57,500 nt of DNA. It comes from Chondrilla cf. caribensis (taxonomy: Eukaryota > Porifera > Demospongiae > Chondrillida > Chondrillidae). A program made the position numbers and the translations under genes. Numbering within the stretch: the first letter of the stretch is position 1; each line of letters begins with the position of its first letter. The stretch covers positions 3,302,501 to 3,360,000 of the forward strand of contig OZ026556.1 of assembly GCA_964020155.1 (NCBI GenBank). The letters run 5' to 3'. Shown one piece after another: positions 42,290 through 53,487 of the stretch. The notes under the pieces are model-generated. The model searched no databases. It saw only the letters and a list, made by a program, of their open reading frames with translations, and was not told the origin of the DNA.

Positions 42290-45200
42290 GTGTGTATTGT
42301 CTTTTACTCCATATTAGTCAGTGCTGATATCAGATATGTAGCACTTACTGAGTTAAGTAATCCTACCTTGTAAACAGTAAATGTTAAAACTTCAAACATG
42401 ATCATTCATGAAGATCAACTTTTGTGTGTAATGCAGTAAATTGCTAATAATGTATTGCTTGAAACCTACATCTGTACATACATACAGAGGTAGACACTCG
42501 TACTGTATACAGTGCTGTACTTGTGTGTACTTTCTGTACTGTGTTTATACTGTGTATATTGTACTATATATTATACTGTATATTAATTAGCATGTCACTG
42601 ACTGACAACCCTTAGATATGTAATTATTGCCCGAGGGACCAGGTTAAATCAGTGTACAGTATAGCATACGTATATCCATGTACACATGTAATATACAGAA
42701 GGGTATGCACTAAACCACTTACTAAGTACAGTCATTCACTGAATATACGCATGTCTAGGCATATTGTAGTTACATGCGTACATGGTCTGTGTATTGCATA
42801 AACTACATTTTTATGTATGTATATGTACAGTGCTACACACAACAACTATTTTCACCTCTTGTGTAGATAGGTGCTCACCATGTGTGTGTGTGTGAGCTGT
42901 TCTGTTCTCTGTTTATTGTGCTTTTTCCTTGTTCATGTACAGTCCTCACATGATGTGGGACGGGTTAATCCACCAGAAGAACAACCAGGTGGACCTCAGG
43001 AACCTCGTCAATCTTCACGAGCGTCGCTTGGGCAAACCCAGGTTGCAAAGACACTATCAGAGCTGGACATCATGAGGGCTAACATGGCCGTCCTGAATGA
43101 AATGATGGCTGAGATAGAGCCTGGCGATCAGACCCGTGGAGAGCAGGATCTCATGTATCAACTCAGTGTTATTCTCAAAGAAATGCAAAAGAGGATTGGT
43201 CGTCTCTGTCAAAAAGTTCAAGATGATCTTCTTCTATGTGAGTGAAGCCAAACATACGTATGTATGTGTGCTGCATATAGCCAGCTTCTGCTGATTCTGT
43301 TTTTTTCCGTGTTGGATTTTACTTGTTTCAGTGATGTTTTCATATCACATACAACCATCCTCTGTTTCTTCTCAACTTCCTGTTACTAACTTTTGTTTTC
43401 AGTTTTGCACGTTGGATATACATACCTACAACTGCGTGTGTACGTACATACATTCCTGAGTTTAGACAACACACTCTGTGTGAACCAGTACAAAGTTGTG
43501 AAAGATCTGACGTGATAGCTACCTAAGTGGTTTATACGTGTATACACACACACACACCTTGGATGGTACATTGGAAAGCAGGATTTCTTTTTTGTAAAGC
43601 ACACACACGTAAGTCCATATATAGTACATGCAGTGAATTTTTATTAATCCACCATAATGCATGGAGGGAAATGTGATAGATTAGTGAGTTTGGTGAATTA
43701 TTCTGCAAGGTATAAGGATTGTTATAGAGATAGTAGATATTTTCAGGTAATGTAGGTAGGTACGTACGTACATAGGTCTGTCTCATATTCTATCAATTTG
43801 CTGTTACTGTGTATGTGCTGTATGTCAGTATTTTCATTGTATTGCAACAATGTTATCGTGTGTCTTCTTTAGCTACACTACTGGCAGCAAATGATGAATT
43901 GAATGGAGTGTTGATAAGATATGACCGTTTCTCAAAGAACCACATAGCTACCCAAGAAGGCACACAGAGCCAGCCCACTGAACCTACCAGTAATTTGCAA
44001 GACACACCCCAAGTCGCCCAGCAAGGGGTTAGTTTGGATTAGATTTGTTCATTGTACACCTTGCCTAGTCTTGTGTACCCAGACACAATCCCGCCTCCAA
44101 TTTTAAATTGGAACTCTGTTGTGGTAAGAAGGATAGTGGCAGCCACTTAAAAACAGGTGCCAAAGTGATAGTCCAGCTCCATACGACTGCGCTATGCCTA
44201 GAATGGACCTGGAGTGGGCTGGGGAGGATTGGGCATTACGATTTGATTGTTGTACCACAGTTCTGTTTGATTGATGTATTGCTGGGTCATTTGAAAAATA
44301 GTCTGTTTGTTGACTTGGACTCACCCTTCCCAAACTTGTGTCTACAGTGTACCATGCTCTTTACTGTCAAATCATGTGTGTTTGGTCCCTGTAGCCCCCT
44401 CCTGAATACACTGCCAGTGAATCTCCTCTCATTGACCTTGGAGAAGAGATAACCTCTCCTCCTACATCCCAGATCGACCAGTTGGAAAAAGATATAGCAT
44501 CTCTGGGTAATGCTGTGTGTATGTGTGTAGGCATTGTGTGTGTACACTCTGAGTAGCAGTGTTTATTACTAGGGTTGCACCAACATGGTATCAGCCTATC
44601 AGTTGTCAGCTCATCGGCCAATATTTTCTCATATCAGTGTCAGTATGGGCTGTATTGTTGCTGATATAGCCAATGGTGAACTTCACATGAACATATTCAA
44701 TTTATTGTCATTTGTTCGTCATTTTCCTTCAAGTTTGCTATGTTATGAGAATGTCCAAGGCAAGATTGCTCTTTCTGGATCAATTGAAGTCACTGAATTA
44801 GGACTCTGATTCATTATTTGTAATGTGACCAGTATTTATTTTTTTGTCATGAGAGTAAATCCAGTAATTCCTATGCTACCTTTCTTGTGAACAAAATCCT
44901 GTATCGGCTATCATTATCAGCCTATATTGGTCCTATTTTATTGGTTATCAGAATATCGGTTAAATCCTGTATTGGTGCACCTGTATGTATATCCCCCTAT
45001 GTATATACCGCAATACAGTGGACATATGTAAGTATAAACCTGTACCCATGTGCGTAGGAGAACAAAGAAAGCATTGGTGAAATTGTGTGAAGATATAGAG
45101 TGCACATAATTGCTTGCTCCCTGGTGTGGAGTTGTGTGTCGTCTCTCATCTGATTTTGTATTGAAACTGTTGTATATTCTTAGATCTGCAGCCCCCGATC

Positions 45201-47016
45201 ACTGGGCAGCCAGTGGTGCCCTCAACTGTTGGACCGCCTTCAGAGACTCCAGTCACACAAAGTGGAGGCTTATCTGATGATGAGTTTGATATGTTCGCCC
45301 AAAGTAGGCAGACAACATACACTACACCAAGGTAAGTGTGTGTATACATGTGTGCATGTGCGTGCTTGCATGCATGCGTGCGTGTGTGCATGTTTGTAGT
45401 GTGTGTGTGTTGCATGTACATTGTTTTGGATTGGTGGTTGTCTTACCAAGCAGCTGTTTGTTCTTGCAGTGTTTCAACTTATGCTGACCAACAAACCGAT
45501 ACTACTAAAAGTCTTGCAGCTGCTCTCCAGAAGAATACTACAACCGAAGAAGATTCGTAAGTACCCCATATCCTCATGTGCTTGCCTGTTTACTTCTCAT
45601 TGAGGGTGTGTTAACCATGAACCAGTATAAAATGACAATGGCTGTTTAAAACACCTAACGTCCTTCAACCAACATTTTGTCCAATATCTACATCTTTGTA
45701 ACGCATACCCTCTGTACCTCTGATAAGAACCCACCTCCTTGAGTGCAAATTGGCACTAAATAAGGTCCAACAAATATCCTGTATTAGATACTAAAGTGTA
45801 AATATGGACAAGAGTACATGTTTGTAACAGTGTTCATAATACGGTGAATACTCGTTGATCTGCCACAATTCATTTTCAAAGAATATGGTGGATTAACAAG
45901 TTTGATGGATTAACTGGATATTCATTGGTACTGAAAAATTGTGGCCAATGAAAAGGCTTAGCGGATGAAGCAGTGGCAGATTAACGAGAATTTCACTGTA
46001 TGTGTACATGCTCATTGTGTGGTAAATTGTACGTATATACTGTATGTATATACGTATGTGTATGCCTGTCCATTTTAATGCTTGTATGGTCACACGTGAG
46101 TACATTTCTAATACCACTATTCTAGAGTTAAAGCATTGGAGCAATGGCTGACATTTGGCACTGTAAGTGGAGCACCTGTGTTTGTACCTAGCAGGCATGC
46201 TAATATACGTACATGTGTGATTTTCCCTTTTGGCCATCAAGGCTGACATATGTATGCACGTAGGTATGCGTGTAGTCTTTTGTGTTATCTGGTCTACTTC
46301 CTGTACTCTAGGATACTACCCCAACCACTACCACTACTGGGCCACAAGATGGGCCAGAGGTAGCTACAAGTGCTGGTGAGTGCTCTCTAGCACGATGGTG
46401 ATGTATGGCACTATTCAATGAGGCCCTTTATGAACAATCAGCTGGATACTACGCAGGGATTGACTGCTGTTAGGCTGTATGGGAGTTCAGATCTGGCATT
46501 ACCCTGCTTTGTACCATTTATGCCTTGATAAACTACAGTATCACTTACCTAGTCAGTACCTTGAAGGGTGCACTAAATCTGTACTTCTTACCAAAGGTAT
46601 TTATCATGAGCACTAGTTGACATTGTGTAGGTATACTGAGTAAGAACTGAGTGAAGCATTTGTACTAACAAGGTGTAAGTACCAACCAGGAATGTGTACT
46701 AATCAGAAGCATGTACTATCCTGGGTACTTTGTAAAGAAGCTTTACACTGCTAGCGATCCACATTATCACTCCAATTGTTTTGAAATCTGTACGTACATA
46801 CGTAATAACCATATTATGGACAAATATATGCACATATTATATCACTTGCTCTATTCTGAATATTGTAATCATTCCAGTGTCATTCCCGACTTCATCTGTG
46901 TAGAATTTGAACAGTTCCTCAATCAGAGAGCCATGGTGGATGTGAGTCAGCAGCCCTCCAGACCTAGACCTCAAATGCAGAATCCAGAGGAGGACGAAGG
47001 ATTGTTTGCACTTTAA
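39612..47016 (+). CDS. TOM1: TOM1 (target of Myb1), VHS-GAT endosomal adaptor
   Basis: Thirteen exons: 39612-39666, 39789-39873, 41144-41324, 41562-41744, 42203-42238, 42943-43237, 43873-44027, 44395-44506, 45184-45331, 45470-45556, 46126-46162, 46312-46375 and 46904-47016, giving 516 aa (human 492). The VHS domain (about 15-165) shows [23 protein letters not shown] and [11 protein letters not shown], then MAPINTPQR. The GAT domain (about 205-305) shows [18 protein letters not shown] and [19 protein letters not shown] clathrin-box-like PLIDLGEE and [10 protein letters not shown] follow; the tail has [10 protein letters not shown], as in vertebrate TOM1. The protein acts with Tollip and ubiquitin at endosomes. 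The last exon uses the acceptor at TGTGTAG (46903), because the earlier CAG gives a stop. The exon 5 donor is the first GT of a (GT)n tract. Confidence 0.95.
40596..40728. repeat. 44-bp tandem repeat, three copies
   Basis: AAAGAGATTGTACTATGTAA followed by CCCTAGAGTATCCATGTTTG and TACC is repeated three times with 1-4 differences, in TOM1 intron 2. Confidence 0.9.
42239..42288. repeat. (GT)n microsatellite starting at a splice donor
   Basis: (GT)n of about 50 bp immediately follows TOM1 exon 5 (ACACAG), so the first repeat unit is the intron's 5' GT. Confidence 0.95.
44570..44985. mobile_element. Candidate hAT-like non-autonomous element in TOM1 intron 8
   Basis: The left end TAGGGTTGCACCAACATGG and right end (reverse complement) TACAGGTGCACCAATACAGG resemble hAT termini (TAGGGNTGCACC). 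Inside are many ATCAGCC/GGCTGAT-like motifs in both orientations. No matching 8-bp duplication is seen in the flanks, so the boundaries are uncertain. Confidence 0.55.
45842..45998. mobile_element. TA-flanked MITE, 157 bp, TOM1 intron 10
   Basis: CGGTGAATACTCGTTGATCT and its inverted partner ATTAACGAGAATTTCACTG define about 27-bp TIRs. TA lies at 45840-45841 and 45999-46000. The related copy is at 37392-37586. A Tc1/mariner-pogo-like origin is inferred. Confidence 0.8.
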
Positions 47017-47214
47017 CTTGCACTCATATGTACACAGTTTGCTAATTTGTTTTAGAATAAGGCACAAATTTCACGCGAATGGACTACATAGTCATATTGT
47101 GTAACATATTCCCCAATGTTGTTTTGTGTATGACCACAATTTAGCGCGATAATAACGATATTCATTGAAAGTAACTCCCGCTCATTACGCATACTCGGTC
47201 ACGCCCCTGCAAAA
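47017..47214. promoter_or_regulatory. 198-bp spacer between TOM1 stop and GGA start
   Basis: This stretch must hold the TOM1 3' end and the GGA promoter. No AATAAA is seen; TTAGAATAAGG at 47054 is the nearest variant. The GGA start is GCAAAAATGGAGG. Confidence 0.4.
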
Positions 47215-47561
47215 ATGGAGGATAATAGTTTGGAAGCTTTGCTCGGTAATAAATCAAGCACTATAGTCGGGTTTTTTCTGACATGCCAATGCGCCTTCCT
47301 CTTCTAGGAAAAGCCACTAATCCGAGAAACACGTACGAAGATTGGGAGTTCATTATGCAAGTCTGTGACAAAGTCAACGAAGAAGCGGAAGGGTTCGTGT
47401 GTTCTGTATCCGCATTGATGGTCACGTTTTATTCGAAATGTATGTATTTGAGAGTGTATCCCTTTTCAATAGTCCTCAAAAGTTACTAAAGATGATTACT
47501 CCAAAGATGCAAAGCCCAGATGAAAAAATTGCTATTCTTTCCTTAACAGTAAGTGTGTTGA

Positions 47562-47628
<67 letters not shown>

Positions 47629-50600
47629 ATGTGTGTGCATGCATGTGTGTGTTGTGTGTGTGTGTGTGTTGTGTGTGCACACACATGTTTGTTTGTTGTT
47701 GTGTATGATTAGTTTTCACTGAATCTGTATGATTACATGTGTCAAGGTACTAGAGGCATGTGTAAAGAACTGTGGTCAGCGTTTTCACCAGGAGTTGGGG
47801 AAGTTCAAGTTCTTGAACGAAATTATACGGATGCTCTCTCCAAAAGTAAGTTGTAAACTACAGTATGTATTGGTCCTCAACCGTTATCACAACCGTTAAC
47901 CGTAAGTTATTTTCAAGGAAATTTTCAGTTTTATTGACTTGCATTAAAATGAATATCGGTTGTCACTTTACTTTATGCAGTACTTAGCTGATCAAATACC
48001 CCTAGAGGTGAAGGCAAAGTTGAGGACTCTACTGTACAATTGGAAAGTTGGTCTGCCTAACGAGAAGAAGATTGCGGATTGTTATGAGATGCTGTACAAG
48101 TGTGGTCTAGTACCTGCAGATCCGGAGTCACCTGATTCAGTGAGTTCTCTCCCCCTCGCTTTCCCCCCTCTCTCCTCTCTCTTTCCCCTTCTCTCTCACC
48201 CACTCTCCCCCTCTCTCTTCCCACTTCTTCTCTCCCTCCCTTCCTCCCTCCCTTCCTCTTTCTCTCTCTGGTATATGTATTCATACCAGGTTGAGCTGAA
48301 GGGGTAACCGATCTTATGACATAATGAATGAATGAAAAAATGAATGATTGAATGAATGAATGTATACTGGTCTAATGTATGCACGTGCTTATACACAGTT
48401 CCTCGTCGTCTTTAGATGATGGATGAACAGACAAAGCCCAAAGTTCACCTAAAGATGGAGAAGCATAAAGAAGAAGTAATGTTTGCCTTTGGGGCTGGTC
48501 TTAGTTGAAAATGATCTTTTCCTCTCATTTTACTAGCTCCTGACCAGACTCCTACAGAGCAAGAACCCTGATGATCTTCGTGCTGCCAACCGGTTGATCC
48601 GAGAGGCAGTGAGGAAGGTGTGTGCGTGTTCCTTTCTGTATGCATCGACATGCTTGTATAGGTCCAGCGCTTAGTGTTGTTTGTGATGTTGACTTTCATG
48701 ACAATCCTCCATCATTAGTTGATTGAATTGTATGTGAAATGATTCTTGACTGTGGCAAGTGATTTATAGATAGCATTCTTCTAGTTGCACCAACCTATTT
48801 GAAAAGTTTAGCTACATTAACCTATGTGTACAGTGGTCAACTGTGTGTAAAGAGTGGTCAAATGTGTGTAAAGAGTGATCAACTGCATGTACAGTATGGG
48901 CAACTGTGTATAAAGAGTGGTCAACGGTATGTAGAGTGGTCAATTGTGTGTACAGTGTAGTCAGCTGCGTGTACAGTTTAGTCTCCTGCGTGTACAGTTT
49001 AGTCTCCTGTGTGTACAGTTTAGTCTACTGTGTGTGCAGTTTAGTCTCCTGTGTGTACAGTATAGTCTCCTGTGTGTACAGTTTAGTCTACTGTGTGTAC
49101 AGTTTAGTCTTCTGCGTGTACAGTTTAGTCTACTGTGTGTACAGTTTAGTCTACTGTGTGCAGCATGGTCTGCCATGATGGTGGTCCTTTCCCACCTCCA
49201 TTTCTTGGGTGTAGGATGACAAGCGTATGGACCGTCTACGGAAAAGGCTCACGGAATTGGATGAAGTGAATGCAAACATCAGAGTACTCGGTGAGATGCT
49301 GGGCCACTACTCCGAGGACACAAGCGAATCGGACAAACAACTCATGCTCGAGTTGTACAGAAAGTGCGAAGAGATGAAGCCCAATTTGTTCAGAATGGCT
49401 AACCAGATCACCAACACGGAGGAGGGAATGTCAGAAGTGTTGAAAACAAATGATTCCCTACTCCGAGTCCTTGATAGGTACGTCAGTGTGTTTGGAGAGG
49501 TGCCTCCAGCAACATCGAATGATACATCGTCGACAACTGTAACTAACAGCACTGGATCAACTGTACCAGCCACGGTGGAAAATACTGGGACCATTCCAGG
49601 GAGCACACCTCCCACTGGAACCGGAGATGGTGGCAAGGGAGGAGTTGATGACTTACTGATTCAATTGGACGACTTGGACTTCTCCTCGTCTTATGAGCAG
49701 AATGTTCCAAGTAGCCAGTCTCTTGCTGATGATCTTGGATTGCTAGGTGTGTGCATATATATTCAGGCATAATATACTGTATAGTGTAAATCTGCACACA
49801 TGAATTCATTCATACCCATATCTCACTTAAACATTGACATGCTCACATAAGTACACGTGCATACATCAGAAGCATACACATTGTTGTATCGGTTTTAGTT
49901 ACCACGAGTATAAGTAGAGGTCTTTGTCCCCTTTGCTGGTTCCTCATCTGCAACCACATGCACCCTCCCCTTGTATCACTGATATTTCTATAGTTTTGTT
50001 TGGCCAGCCCTGTTCACTATTCTATACCGAATGAGTTTGCATACATTCTGTATTTCAAAGATGGATGACACTGTGCTGTATGCATACCATGTACGTATGT
50101 GCAGGTCTGCCCACCCCTCCCCCTGGAAGTGGACCAACTGGCTCTATACTGGATTTACCGGATTTCAATTTCCCTCCCCCGACAGCATCCTCACAGCTGG
50201 TTGGAGTCCCAGCCAGCACTCCTCCCCCTTCGAGAACACTGTTGGCTGATCTTAATTTTGGTTCATTAGGTCAAACACCCCCAGCAGCTGGAGTGGGTGT
50301 GGGAATAGGATTGGGAACAGGAATGGGTACAGGATTGGGAACAGGAGTAGGAATGGGAGTGGGAATGGGACTAGGAACTGCAGCAGGAACTACAGTTGTT
50401 GCTACCCAACCTGCCACTGTGGGGCAGGTTCCCCCACTTGTGAGTGGCACACCTACAGCTCTGACTGGTGTCCCTCCAACCCAACAGATCCCCTCAATAC
50501 CAGACCAGTACCTCCCCCTAGAAGCCATCCAGATAGGTGAGTGTGACAGTGTGACACACTTGTGGTTTAATGGCCACAGCTGTGCTATTATTCAGTGTAT

Positions 50601-53487
50601 TGGCTTCATTCCCATCAACGTGAGGTGTGTGGCAGTGAAGTGTGTCAAAAGACCTTGGTGTGTGTGTGTGTGTGTGGCAGTGAAGTGTGTCAACAGACCG
50701 TGGTGTGTGTGTGTGTGTGGCAGTGAAGTGTGTCAAAAGACCTTGGTGTGTGTGTGTGTGGCAGTGAAGTGTGTCAACAGACCGTGGTGTGTTTGTGTGT
50801 AGCAGTGAAGTGTGTCAAAAGACCTTGGTGTGTGTGTGTGTGGCAGTGAAGTGTGTCAAAAGACCTTGGTGTGTGTGTGTGTGTGGCAGTGAAGTGTGTC
50901 AACAGACCGTGGTGTGTTTGTGTGTAGCAGTGAAGTGTGTCAACAGACCGTGGTGTGTGTGTGTGTGGCAGTGAAGTGTGTCAACAGACCGTGGTGTGTG
51001 TGTGTGGCAGTGAAGTGTGTCAACAGACCGTGGTGTGTGTGTGGTATGGTACTCCATGCAGTCCACTACAACCCGCTGTCCCTGCTCTTTGTTGCCTGCA
51101 GGCGATACTCCTCCTTTGTCTGTCTACAACAAGAATGGTCTGTCCGTCTCCTTCCACTTTGCCAAGGTACGTACTCTCTGATTTGATTATACACAAACTC
51201 CTTTCCACACTCCATTGATGACTGAAACCATAACAACCTTCCCTCTCTTTACATTTACCGTGTGAACGTGTGCTAATTTCCATAGAATGTAGATTTCGTG
51301 GATCGACAAATGAATTGCAATTTGAGGTTATCTTTTTCTACAAAGTGACATACGTATCCATGCAACTTGCTAAGTTGGAGGAGAAACTGTTTGTAAATTG
51401 TGTATTTAAAAATCCATGAAATCTACCAAATACGTAGTGCACACATGTACAGTATTTTGAGTGCTGTTGTAAAGAGGTCTGGCTGTAGTACTATCTACAG
51501 TACACGTTCCCTGCTCTTTCACTACAGAATGTTCCTGGTCCCAAGGTTAATGTGGTCCTCATTTCTATTTTCAATTCTGGAACCAGTATCATCTCTAGCA
51601 TAGAGTTCCAGGCAGCCGTCCCCAAGAGCATGAAGGTCAAGCTGCAGCCTCCATCTGGGCGTGACCTGCCGGCCTTCAACCCTCTGGTTCCTCCCTCCAC
51701 AATCAAGCAGGTCATGCTCATATGCAACCCAACATCAGTAAGTATACCTTCTGAACACACACTTGTGCGTAGATTAAGATTGTGATCAGGGTTGGGTTGT
51801 TCATTAAACTAGTGGGACATCAAGAATTATGACGGGATAATCTGCCTCCATCCAAATAAGGTTGAAGGGTGAAAAGGTGTACTGTACTGTCCAGAGTTCA
51901 CCCCACACAACAGTGATATATACACACTTAAATGCATACGGTGTATGTGTATATTTTATCTTCGGCATACCCACAAAGTTACATACAGTTTATGTACGTA
52001 TACCTATATGCTACAATATATATACGTATTATACTCCTATGTATGTACTGTATTACTTTTGTATGGTACTGGGTGCCTAGTGTAGTAGCTCTATGGGCCT
52101 CCCCAGAATAAATAAGCTTACTTAACCTAACTTAACCTAACCAGTACCTATGTACACCACTTATACACATATGTACGTATATAATACATGCTGTTGTACA
52201 TGCAAGTACGGTACATGAAACAATTTGTTTACACACTTCTGCGATCGACTGCAAAATATGTTCATAGGTTTCCGCAGATGCGTATACTGATATCCGCAAA
52301 CGCTTGCATATGTCTCTGCGGATAATACGTACTGGATAATTTCGTGTACTACATAGGGTTATGTATGTGCGTATGTACGTACGTACTTCCATAGAACTCC
52401 CAAGCAAATAATTTGAACGAATCATAATGAGTAAGCAGAAAAATACTTCAACAGAAAAGAGTAAAATAGCAATAATTTGATGTTTATTAAAAAAGTAACA
52501 TAACTAAGATTGTTTGCCTCTTGTCTTACGACAGACTTCATCCATCGCATTTCTGATGTCCTTATCGGCGTTGCTTTTAGGCTCCGTTCTATCTAGAGGA
52601 AATCGCTGGTAGCACACCTCACGGATGGCATCTACCTTGAGTTCGTTTAAAGGTTGCTTCCCGCCAACTCCTCAGACATTGGATGCGACTTTTTCTTCTA
52701 TGAAGAGGATTTGGGTTGATCTTCCTGCAAGATTTCGGCGAGATCTGCAGCCTGACATGGCCTGATTAATGATACTTTGCGATATTGTAAACTTTCCATC
52801 TTGACTCCGACTTGGAAGATTTCCTACCTCTCTTAATACACCTGGTACCAAAGACAGTAAGTTTTCAATTTCTCGCAAAATCATCGATTCGGCTTCTGGT
52901 TGCAGTCTGTTTCTTCATTGTTTACATTATGCGGAAGTTTACGAAGCTTTCCGAGTATACCGCATACACCCACGGACAAATTACGCAGAGTCACCGCAAT
53001 TAGGTGCAACTATTTCTGCGGATCCGCGTAGACAAATTGTGTCGTACACCCTACATGTATATTTCCCCTGCTGTATCAGTGTGAGATTCAACAGAGAAGT
53101 ATAGAATATCCGTGGTTTCAAAGCCATGTATCTGGATGATATTTGTGTATGGTAATGTCTTTTGGGTTCTGAAAGTGATTGGAAACATAATTTCTCAAGA
53201 TGTATTCATTTTCTACATGTTTTGACCCTGAGGGTCCTCTGCAGTGGGACCTCCTGAAGCCAGTAGTTGACCTTGCAAATGTGAATCTAGTCCCATCTCC
53301 ACCCCTATTCATCCTTATTGATGTACCTATATTACGTACAGGATTACAAGATTGCATGCATACTGTATGTACACTCAAACGTGCCCTTTCACTGCAGACT
53401 AAAGTCAAGTTAAAATATCGTCTCAAGTTTCTGATGAATGGAAGCGAGGTCCTTGAGTCAGGTGACGTGGCTGACTTTCCGTATTAG
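47215..53487 (+). CDS. GGA: GGA: Golgi-localised, gamma-ear-containing, ARF-binding clathrin adaptor
   Basis: Twelve exons: 47215-47245, 47308-47392, 47473-47548, 47747-47845, 47981-48139, 48416-48475, 48537-48617, 49215-49746, 50105-50536, 51102-51166, 51528-51737 and 53398-53487, giving 639 aa, the length of human GGA1. The VHS domain (about 8-145) has KATNP, LTVLEACVKNCGQRFHQELG and NWKVGLPNEKKIADCYEML. The GAT domain (about 170-300) has LLTRLLQSKNPDDLRAANRL, VNANIRVLGEMLGHYS and LFRMANQI. The hinge (about 300-515) carries DLLIQLDDLDF, DDLGLL and a Gly-rich GLGTGMGTG run. The gamma-ear domain (about 520-639) has SVYNKNGLSVSFHFAK, FQAAVPKSMKVKLQPPSG and LKYRLKF. GGAs sort acidic-dileucine cargo such as mannose-6-phosphate receptors between the trans-Golgi and endosomes under ARF control. 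Intron 11 holds a foreign insertion. Confidence 0.96.
47566..47690. repeat. (TG)n microsatellite, compound
   Basis: (TG)n with TTA, GCATGCA and TTG interruptions in GGA intron 3 (47549-47746). Confidence 0.95.
48140..48268. repeat. Homopyrimidine tract
   Basis: About 120 bp composed almost wholly of C and T on the plus strand (CTCTCC, CCCTTCCTC units) in GGA intron 5. It is a polypurine tract on the other strand. Confidence 0.9.
48290..48372. mobile_element. Possible 3' tail of a SINE/LINE ending in (AATG)n
   Basis: CCAGGTTGAGCTGAAGGGG is followed by TGACATAATGAATGAATG and further (GAATG)n units to 48366. A unique head with a short tandem tail is typical of non-LTR insertions. No second copy or target duplication is seen. 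Confidence 0.3.
48830..49170. repeat. Minisatellite, about 20-21-bp unit, about 15 copies
   Basis: The unit is approximately TGTGTGTACAGTTTAGTCTC. It is diverged at the left end (AGAGTGGTCAACTG) and more uniform on the right. It lies in GGA intron 7. The frames through it (YSLVSCV, SRLNCTH) are artefacts. Confidence 0.95.
50630..51045. repeat. Minisatellite, about 38-42-bp unit, about 10 copies
   Basis: The unit is GTGGCAGTGAAGTGTGTCAA, then CAGACCGTGG or AAGACCTTGG, then (TG)n of variable length. It lies in GGA intron 9. Two unit types (CAGACCGTGG and AAGACCTTGG) are partly alternated. Confidence 0.95.
52040..52142. mobile_element. Probable 3' end of a non-LTR element with (ACTTAACCTA)n tail
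   Basis: GGGCCTCCCCAGAATAAATA is followed by tandem ACTTAACCTA units. A conserved 3' end with AATAAA and a short tandem tail is typical of LINE 3' termini. The body is not recognisable. It lies in GGA intron 11. Confidence 0.4.
52211..53046. mobile_element. TIR-bounded insertion in GGA intron 11 carrying a BEN-like frame
   Basis: GTACATGAAACAATTTGTTT at 52211 and the reverse complement of 53020-53046 (GTACGACACAATTTGTCTAC) form imperfect terminal repeats, and CTGCGGAT-type motifs recur in both subterminal regions. Between them lies one broken reading frame on the minus strand. No transposase and no clear target duplication are seen, so the class is undetermined. Confidence 0.45.
52504..52884 (-). 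pseudogene. BEN-domain protein remnant with an internal stop
   Basis: The frame starts at ATG 52884 and is open for 70 codons, with a nonsense TGA at 52674-52672. It then continues in the same frame for 56 codons to TAG at 52506-52504. Across the stop it reads FIEEKVASNV, stop, GVGGKQPLNELKVDAIREVC, YQRFP and AMDEVCRK, which fits the BEN fold (LF.EE.ASN.G..G...L...K..AI...FP...R). TGA sits where related BEN domains often have Arg or Thr, and CGA-to-TGA is a one-step CpG change. BEN domains bind DNA or chromatin proteins. The family call is moderate; the break is plain. Confidence 0.6.

Noticed and set aside
44103..44452. Frames of 76-114 codons across TOM1 intron 7 and exon 8
   Set aside because: They are wrong-frame readings spanning a splice acceptor, with no support of their own.
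46870..46903. TOM1 last exon starting after the CAG near 46877
   Set aside because: Joined to exon 12 it reaches a stop within ten codons; the acceptor at 46901-46903 gives the conserved [10 protein letters not shown].
48906..49219. Open frames of about 90 codons with YSLVSCV or SRLNCTH periodicity
   Set aside because: They are a by-product of the 20-21-bp minisatellite in GGA intron 7.
50630..51045. Regularly spaced repeats resembling a CRISPR array
   Set aside because: The units are contiguous 38-42-bp minisatellite copies with no unique spacers, in a eukaryotic intron.
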